From Azolla caroliniana (taxonomy: Eukaryota > Polypodiophyta), in assembly GCA_043228905.1 (NCBI GenBank), contig JBHGNT010000001.1, positions 2,046,001 to 2,110,000 on the forward strand: DNA of 64,000 nt. Reading direction: 5' to 3'. Shown one piece after another: positions 56,206 to 64,000 of this stretch (positions within the stretch are counted from its first letter, which is position 1; every line of letters begins with the position of its first letter). Below the pieces are notes generated by a model that saw nothing but the letters and a program-made list of their open reading frames with translations, made no database searches and was not told where the DNA came from. The position numbers and the translations under genes were made by a program.

Positions 56206-56507
56206 ATGGATCTCTCCTCTCAGCCTCAGACCCAGAATCAGCAGCAACACCACCACCATCTCCACCTCTCCAGACGTCCCAGAAGAAGACCCATTGGCCC
56301 CGCGAGAACCATTCATCCTTTGGTGCTCTCGGATCCATCCCGGTTACGGAAGAAGAAGAAGAAGACGAGCTTCTCAATTCCCGATCCTCCTCCTCCTCCT
56401 CCTCCGGTCTCTGTTCAACGTCCGAGAATGCAAGCTTGCTCTGTCGGGGAAGAATCTGACGAAGGAAATCCTTCTCAGCAACAAGCTGTGCTCGAAAGCC
56501 TTGCAGC
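56206..56507 (+). CDS. First exon of an unrecognised gene (uncertain)
   Basis: The ATG after a CT-rich leader opens about 100 codons beginning MDLSSQPQTQNQQQ, with a His run, an Arg-rich stretch, K5 (RKKKKKTSFS), a Pro run (PDPPPPPPP) and an acidic C-terminal part (SVGEESDEGNPSQQQAVLES). A strong donor GTAAGT follows at 56,508. I recognise no family; the basic, Ser-rich start could be a plastid or nuclear targeting region. The next exon is not certain: an open block at 58,071-58,129 after ATTATCTAG (EGMSRERSFYSAKLLQIEK) looks exon-like, but its phase does not fit this frame. An overlapping frame (56,156-56,599) starts with a signal-like MLFLFPLFLFLAEA and also stays open, so even the frame is open to doubt. 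Confidence 0.4.
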
Positions 56508-59179
56508 GTAAGTCATTTTTCAGCTATGGTGATTTTAGATTCCGCACACCCACACACACAAAGGTAGATTTTGTTACTGCCCTAAGAATTCAAAGATGAC
56601 CCGTGGGACCCCAGTGTGCGGCTTTTTTGGTAAGCCCATGTTGGATTTGGTGTCTCTACAGAACTGTAGAATGTAGTTTCCAAGGCATTTACTCTGATAT
56701 CCGAATTTGGTATAAGATTGACCTTGCTTGCTTGGTGGTGAAGGTGTCACTTGCATGCCACATTAACTGATCCGTACGATGATGGCATTGAGTGTATGCA
56801 AAGATGGCAATAAACATCTTTCATTCCACTTGAAAGTGTTTCTTTGTTTGGCAATGATGGCTGGGTGACCTTATGAAAGTGTTTCAAGTAGAAGGAGGCA
56901 TGCTTTGTAATTTAATGATTTACTTGACCCAAAAGAGAGAGCATTGATGATAATCATAAACTTGATTAACAATTTGTTTAATTTATGAAGCGAAATTTTT
57001 ATAAACCAGGAAATCTTTTGCAATTTCTGTAATCTTGCAATCCATTTCTTTTTAATTTATGCAACTAACTAACAGAGGAAAAGAAAGTCTAATAAACTTC
57101 GATTAACAAATCGTGTAATTTGTGAAGCTAACCGTGGCTTAAAAATGAAAAACTGATAGTAAATCTTTGCTATATGAAGTTACCTTGAGGGAGAATTGCT
57201 TTCACGGTTACAATCATATTCCGAACTACTCGTGGAGGTAACAATCAATAATTTTAATGATTCAATCTGATCTTATCAAACTAATAATGGTAAGCCACAA
57301 TGCATATCGTACATCCATCCATTGAACATTGGCTTATTGTTCTAGTGTTACTGTTTGTTCTATAACCTATGTTAGTCACATTTTGTCTGTATGCCAAGGT
57401 TATTCTATGGTTTTGTTTTTTGGAGTAATCTGTTCGAAAGTAATTGATGTATCTTCAAGTAATAGTAACACAAATTGTGTAGAATCATAAATTGACATGC
57501 CCAGACTACTTTTCTAGGAGAATATGCATACAAAAGTTTGGCTTTTTCCTAATCATTTAGGTAAAACATGATACCCATTAGAGTTCAGATTTGTATCCTA
57601 TGGAGTAAATGTGTTTGGAATGGAAATCTTACTTTTTAATCTATTATGTTTTTCGGTAAATATGAAAAATACAACCTTGCACATGTCATTATCTACTGTT
57701 GGCATCTTCAAAAAATTCATTGCTACTCCGCTGTTTCTTGGCCTAATATCATCTACACTCATTTCCAAAATTATCAATTGTGACCATCAAAAGGTTAGAC
57801 GTATTCAGGGAACTTAATTGGATTGCTAAATGAAGTAGCCTTTATTAAATTGCATGCAATTGAAGTGGATGGGTGTTTTTAATTAAATTTGTTTATTGTT
57901 GTTTTTTTACTTAATAGTTAAATTTTTTCTGGAAAGTGGCTTTTATAGAAAGAATTTATAATATAAAGAAAAAGTATGAAATTTCCAAACGGAAAGAGAG
58001 TAGTACAATATTGAGGTGTATTACAAGTTGCCAAAATTCAATTATATTTCTTGATTGTTGGATTATCTAGGCCGAGGGAATGAGTCGTGAACGCTCATTT
58101 TATTCTGCCAAGCTTCTTCAAATTGAGAAGGTACACAAGAAATCTCTCTTGCATCAGACTCGACCTTCAATTAAATTGACCACGATGCAAATTAAACTTT
58201 CAAGTATGTGTCAAAATCGTATGTCAAAGCTCATTGTAATTGCATTGAGCTCTAACATTATATTAATGCACCACGTGATTTGTAGGATTATTGTGGTGAA
58301 TTTGTTTCTTTCAAGGTTTGTCTGTTGTCTTAATATTTGTATTTGGTTTGGAAAATGTAGGTGTGTAAGCATGTACAACCGTTCAAAGCAAACATCAGCA
58401 AATTAGATACCATATTATCCATTTTGAGCACAAATGTTGATATGCCTTTCGTTTAGTCAACAGAGCCTCATTATAAATGTAACAATCAAATACAATTCTA
58501 TCCATATCAAATAAATGAAATCTTTCACACTTTCTTGTAATGCTATATCATAAACTTAATATAGCATGGAACCTTATCAAACTCAGTAATCTGGAAAAAA
58601 AACTTGGATTCTACAGATGACAAATCCAACCACTACCTTAAAATTCACTATCTGTAGGACCATGATAGCTGTGTGCCCCAACCACTAAAAATCCTCCAAC
58701 CCACGTGTGGATATGGGGGCATGACATACATGTGAGGGCCATGATAATAGTTCGAAAGCTAGCTTGGTGATGACGTTTTTACCTAGTGCAGCATGTGAAG
58801 AAGTGGCTAGACATACACCCAATGGACCTGTATAATAATAGTTCTTAAGAGCTTAGGTTGGTTGGATTGGCCAACTGGCTGTTTTGCACAAGGGATCTTC
58901 GTTATTCCAGCAAAATATATTCCGGTTTTGCACAAGATGGTTGACAGCTGATTGTGCAGGTGAAGGGATAGGACCTTGACTATATCAATGAAAGAACCCT
59001 TCCCTTATGAACCTCCAAAATCTCTTTTATGCATTGCCCAATATCTAATTGGTTCTATAGCCTTACAAACAAATGTGCCTCAACAAACACATAACCTCAC
59101 ATCATGATGAAATTTACAGTATAGGCCTCATTTCCATGTATGAAAGCATCAAGAAATTGACAAATATAGAGTAAGTTAT
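56508..59179. other. Intronic or intergenic AT-rich DNA
   Basis: If the exon at 56,206 is real, much of this is its intron. The only exon-like block is 58,071-58,129, between ATTATCTAG and GTACAC. The rest shows no motif. Confidence 0.4.
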
Positions 59180-59580
59180 CTCTCAAATTCACCGCATATA
59201 TGATCAGAGATCTCAAATGATAGTTGGAATAAGCAAAGATCATATATAATATCCTCTCAATTTCACTGCATGCACAATCAGAGACCTCAAATGATAGTTG
59301 GAATGACCAATGATCATGTATCAATATCCTAGATCGTGCGTGTTCACATCTTGTAGAAGGTTATATGGTCCTCATTTCCAATAGAAGGTTATATGGTCCT
59401 CATTTCCAATAGAAATTGAAAAATACGGACTCTGCCTCTTAATTTCAACACACATACGATCAGGCATCTCAAATGATAGTTGAAATGAACAGAGATCATA
59501 TACAATATCCTCTCAATTTCACCGCATATATGATCAGATATCTAAAATGATAGTTGAAATGAGCAATATCTTTAAATGAT
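59180..59580. repeat. Two dimers of a 74-bp repeat around a 28-bp tandem duplication
   Basis: Units beginning CTCTCAATTTCACCGCAT and containing GATCAGAGATCTCAAATGATAGTTG start at about 59,180, 59,254, 59,436 and 59,510, giving two tandem pairs each 74 bp apart. Between the pairs AGAAGGTTATATGGTCCTCATTTCCAAT (28 bp) is directly repeated at 59,355-59,382 and 59,383-59,410. Short ORFs here come from the repeats. Confidence 0.8.
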
Positions 59581-59790
59581 GAATCAACGCATCATGTGAA
59601 GACTATTAATCTAATTAATTTAGCCATTGCGGCTGCTATGATGGTTACATCAACCCAACAAATTGGCAATAGAAAGTGTCTACTCTCATGACAACAAAGA
59701 TCACCAATATGTATATATATTATGTGGACTCATATACATATTTGTACCTCTTTATGAAATATCAAAATAGTAACTACCCAAAAAATGGTA

Positions 59791-62700
59791 TCATCCAGCT
59801 GAGTGAAGAGAACCTCCATCTGAATGACCAGAATTTTGTTGTTTGGAACCACCAATAGAGTCCTCAAATTCTATCACTTGCTTCTCAAGTATAACTATAC
59901 TCTCTCTGATGTGTCGTGTGAACCCTTCCTCAAGTTTCTCTTTCAAATCTTTAAGCTTCTCCGTCATGTTGTTCCTTGCTTGAGTTGGCACATCAATAAC
60001 TTCCCTCAACAACTTTTCTGTCCGATAAATTAACGAATCCGCTTGATTCTTCGCATCTACAGCATCCCTTCTCTTGTGATCTTCTTTGCTGAAGATTTCT
60101 GCTTCTTGAAGCATCCTCTCTACCTAAAAGACAATAAAGTTATTAGTGATAGCCAAATCATCCTATTTATAGCATATTATCAAAGCATAGATTTCAGAAC
60201 CATAGCCAAACCTCCATCAAATTGAGATTATGCTTATAACATCTATGCTTTCATCATAAAAATTGCCAAACTACTCTCGAATTAATTAAGCCTCCCCATG
60301 AATTGACAAACTTCTCTCAAATTTAGCCCCTATCCAAAACATGTTAAAAAATATAGACCTCACTAAAAAAATAGCAAAATATCACACCTCATCTTTTGGG
60401 AGTGTACTTGCACCAGTTATAGTGATATCTTGTTCTTTACCAGTCTCTTTGTCTATTGCACTGACAGAGAGTATCCCATTTGCATCAATATCAAATGTCA
60501 CCTCGATTTGTGGAACACCTCTTGGAGCCGATGGGATATCATCTAATCTAATGCTTGCAAGCCTTTTGTTGTCCTTAATGAATTCACGCTCACCTTCAAA
60601 TACACTAATCTCAACGGTGGTCTGCCCATCGACAGCAGTCGAGAAGACTGAAGATTTTTTTGTGGGCAATGTTGTATTCCTTGGTATGATTTTTTCCATT
60701 ACTCCACCAAGTGTTTCTACACCAAGGGACAATGGCATAACATCAAGTAGCACAATATCGCTTATTTCACCAGCTAAAACCCCAGCCTGTACGCATCCAT
60801 CCAGATAATAGAAATCATCTTCAATGACCAGAACTCACAAGAAAACCAGTTATATGGCCACACCACAAAAGCACAATAAAAACACTTAAACTAATGACTT
60901 GAAGCATTCACCTCCACAACAACAAACTATTATTTTACCAAAGACCCCACAATCGAAACCATCCATCTAGACGAAAAGTAAACTATGTCTTATGCACAAA
61001 ATCCATCTAGACATAAAACATTAAGAGCTGAATATAATTTCAGGAAAAAATGATCATATTTCCTTATCTGCAAAATACAGTTATATGACATATTTCACCA
61101 CAAACCTGCACAGCAGCTCCTAAGGCCACTACTTCATCTGGATTGACCATCATATTAGGCTCCCTCTTAGTAAACCTCCGGACAATTTGTTGTATTGATG
61201 GAATTCTTGTTGAGCCTCCAACTAAGATCACTTCGTCTATCTGGTTGTGTTCAAGTCTTGCATTTTCGACTGCGATTTCAACTGGTTTTCGGCATCTACA
61301 TTGAAGCAATTAGAAATCAAAGAAGGATCTTATGCATTAATTGGACAGCTTGATATCACAAAACACCCACATTCAATACACTAGAAATAAAAAGAAAACT
61401 GTTTTGCATACATTTGACAGTTTGATATTCATGATACATGTTCAGAAAACTGTTTTTACAAGCACTGGAGACATGCAATTTGCAAAATCTAATTAAAATT
61501 TTGAAAATGTTTATATGAGCAGCCCAGGAAGAATTGACATAGAGAGATTTGACACAACCTGTCCAGCAGATGCGAACAAATTTCCTCAAATTTTGCTCTA
61601 GTAAGAACGGTATCAATATGCTTTGGCCCATCAGCAGTTGTAGTAGTGATAAAGGGCAAACTGAAAGCCAACAGTAAAACACCGCAACACACTATTAGGA
61701 TTTCTTTCTTTTAAAAGACCTGCAGATTGCCATACAACATACTGACTAATGCAGATCACTTCTCTTTTTAGAAAACATAAAAAGCAGATTGCCTTTGCGC
61801 ACAACAGTGTAGATATTTTGCAAAATGTGAAAGGGCAGATTGGTTTTCATCAATACAGGCTAAAATAAGAAAGCAGATTGCTTTACATCACATACATGAA
61901 AAACACAGATTGACTTTTACACCTAACGTAAGAAAGCAGATTGCATTTGGAGATTGCCTTTGGCACTGGATCTATGAAAAAGCAGATTTGATTTCACCGC
62001 TTTCCACCAGGTGGGTAGAAAAAGTAGTTCTGTTTTTTTACCAGAGATGAATAAAGTTGTCATATACCAGATGGTGGTTTGTGTAAGCACTGATAGCTCG
62101 ATCTTTGCCTTCTCTGCTGCCTCGAGAACCCTCACTAGAGCTTGCTTATCATTGCGAATGTCTATCCCTTCCTTCTCCTCGAAACTAGCAGCAAGCCAGT
62201 CCACAATGCACTTCAAAAACAGCATGTTTACACACACATGAGCACTTCATCAGAAATATCACCCATAAAATATAGATCTGTTGAAATTTTGGCTCAAAAG
62301 TGGAATGCCAACAACCAGCTCCAAAATCTACTGTATGATCGCAACACAGCATATACCTTATCGAAATCATCGCCTCCTAGATGCATATCTCCAGCTGTCG
62401 ATAACACCTCAAATACTCCTCCTTTCACTCTCAACACTGTAAATAGATATCTTTTTCTCCATTACTGAATAGAATTTAAGAAAGAGACTCCATAACAAAG
62501 TAATCCCTAAATCTCTAGTTTGATCTATTCTACTATATATGTTCTAACCCTCAACAGTATAAAGATTCTCAGTATAAAGATTCTTCCACGTAACTTGATT
62601 GAGGATAGAAACAAAGCAATACCTTAATCTCTACTTTACTGTATCAATACCTGAAACATCAAAAGTTCCTCCTCCCAGATCATATACGAGAATAATTTCA

Positions 62701-64000
62701 TCATCTTTCTTCTTTCTATGCAATCCATATGCTAATGAAGCAGCTGTGGGCTCATTGATGATTCTCAACACTTCTAAACCAGCAATCCGACCTGCATCTT
62801 TTGTTGCCCTTCTTTGAGAATCTGTGAAGTATGCTGGCACTGTGATCACAGCTTTCCGAACTCTCTCATTTAGATACTTTGAAGAATCATGCACAAGCTT
62901 TCTTAAAATCTATATACAAAGGAAACAAATCAATACACACGTTTCCCAAAAATATGCAAAAGTGAATTATAGTTTTCATCAAATCTACTTTAAGAAATTA
63001 TACAGAGATTCTAACAACAAATTCAAAATGATCAAGATATATGCCACGTGACAATATTATTAGCAATTATGAACTTATTCACCCAATCAAATTGCATGCC
63101 AATATAACCAGAGCCTTAAAAATTCAATGCAATGAAAGGCAATTGCTCTTCATAAAAAACCATATTCAATGGCAAGTCCTATTAGAATGGAATTATGTAC
63201 TAAAAATGCATGCATAATACTATTATCAGATCGTGACGGAGAGTCAATACAATGGACGAGTCGTGTGAGTAAGTGGACAAATTCATCTGGAAATCAAAGC
63301 ACTAAACTATGTCGAATTGAACATCAAATGCCAGTATTATAACATGAAAACATGATGGACTTGATTGTAAACTCGAATGAAATGATAATAGTTTATTGAT
63401 CAAGATTCTCTTTCATGAAATAATAGACCATTTCAATGCCAGAAATTATAGGATCGCACAAAGTCGAATGCCAAACGTTATTATTGATCAAACAAACCAT
63501 AATGGACTACTAATAACCTGGGCAGAGATCTCCTCTGGAGAGAGTAACTTGCTAAGTGCTGGGACTGAAAACCTGACATTCCCCTTCTCATCAGGAACTA
63601 CATTGAAAGGCACCCTCGATATCTCATCCTGAACCTCGTCCATTGTCCGGCCAATGAATCGCTTGATACCGAAAAATGTGTTCTCTGGATTAATGGCTGC
63701 TTGCCTCTTAGCAACAAGCCCTAATAACAGGTGGTGATTAAACTCAAACTCACCATCACCATCATGATCATCCTTCTTTTTCTTTTCTTCACCAATACTA
63801 GTGGTGGTGCCATCATCATGCTGCTTTTTTCCAACACTACCATCATCATGATGCAATATTTTCTTGTATGCAACGACAGAAGGGGTCATTCTCTGCCCTT
63901 CCACATTCGGAATGACAACTGGGCGACCACCCTCAAGGGCAGCAATGAGCGAGAAAGTGGTGCCCAAATCGATGCCAACCACTTTCTCGCCATCACCCAG
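59791..64000 (-). CDS. Chloroplast-type (DnaK-like) Hsp70, 5' end outside the window
   Basis: Minus-strand exons: 64,000-63,518 (partial), 62,909-62,651, 62,436-62,357, 62,210-62,068, 61,660-61,559, 61,295-61,106, 60,786-60,388, 60,123-59,791. All joins keep frame; 662 residues lie in the window and the frame is open at the edge. ATPase signatures are [22 protein letters not shown] and [14 protein letters not shown]. The substrate-binding part has [24 protein letters not shown] and [27 protein letters not shown], with a helical lid in the last exon. The [15 protein letters not shown] and KTLPKDEV-type blocks match plastid stromal Hsp70 and bacterial DnaK, not cytosolic or ER forms. It would fold and import proteins in the stroma with DnaJ and GrpE partners. 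Odd: an acidic, His/Lys-rich insert of about 30 residues follows PSVVAYKK (about 63,855-63,735). A plastid transit peptide should lie in the missing upstream exon. Confidence 0.88.

Overview
The window looks like nuclear DNA of a flowering plant. Its genes have GT-AG introns, several products are plastid-type proteins (a DnaK-like chloroplast Hsp70, a CYP28-like cyclophilin), and there are plant-specific families (a phytocyanin, a GPI-anchored A39-like aspartic protease). The intergenic DNA is AT-rich and full of microsatellites and plant LTR retrotransposons. I cannot name the species.

Layout. 1-4,000: repeats (a LINE remnant on the minus strand split by a solo LTR, an inverted repeat, and an array of GCCACATCAGCA-like boxes). 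4,080-7,388 (+): an SDE2-like gene in three exons (N-terminal ubiquitin fold, C-terminal SAP domain). 7,389-15,452: gene-poor DNA with one clear poly(A) retroposon flanked by a 14-bp duplication. 15,458-33,032: a three-level nest of LTR retrotransposons. An outer Ty1/copia element on the minus strand (decayed pol; TSD CTTAG) was entered by a Ty3/gypsy element on the plus strand (17,032-29,631; 4-bp TSD GCGC). That in turn was entered by an intact Ty1/copia element on the plus strand (22,067-27,499; TSD GGGGA). All three LTR pairs look identical by eye apart from microsatellite length, so the whole nest is young.

33,038-64,000 is the genic half: a GPI-anchored aspartic protease gene in ten exons (34,998-39,449, +); a phytocyanin in two exons (42,948-44,752, +); a tafazzin-like acyltransferase in seven exons (50,063 down to 45,817, -); a CYP28-like lumenal cyclophilin in three exons (53,124-54,786, +); a poorly understood first exon at 56,206 (+); and a chloroplast-type Hsp70 (64,000 down to 59,791, -) whose 5' end lies outside the window. 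The host genes show no operon-like relation to one another; they are ordinary single plant genes, and three of them (CYP28-like, Hsp70 and possibly the 56,206 exon) probably act in plastids.

The most unusual item is the Ty3/gypsy element. It is GC-rich and CpG-rich in an AT-rich host. It has a gag-protease ORF overlapping the pol ORF by 16 nt in the -1 frame at a T-run followed by a stop codon, an FLDD reverse-transcriptase box in place of YxDD, a DHGS protease box in place of D[ST]G, and a 4-bp target duplication. Some of these features recall Ty3 lineages better known from fungi. Its pol is cut by the inner copia insertion, and both halves stay in frame.
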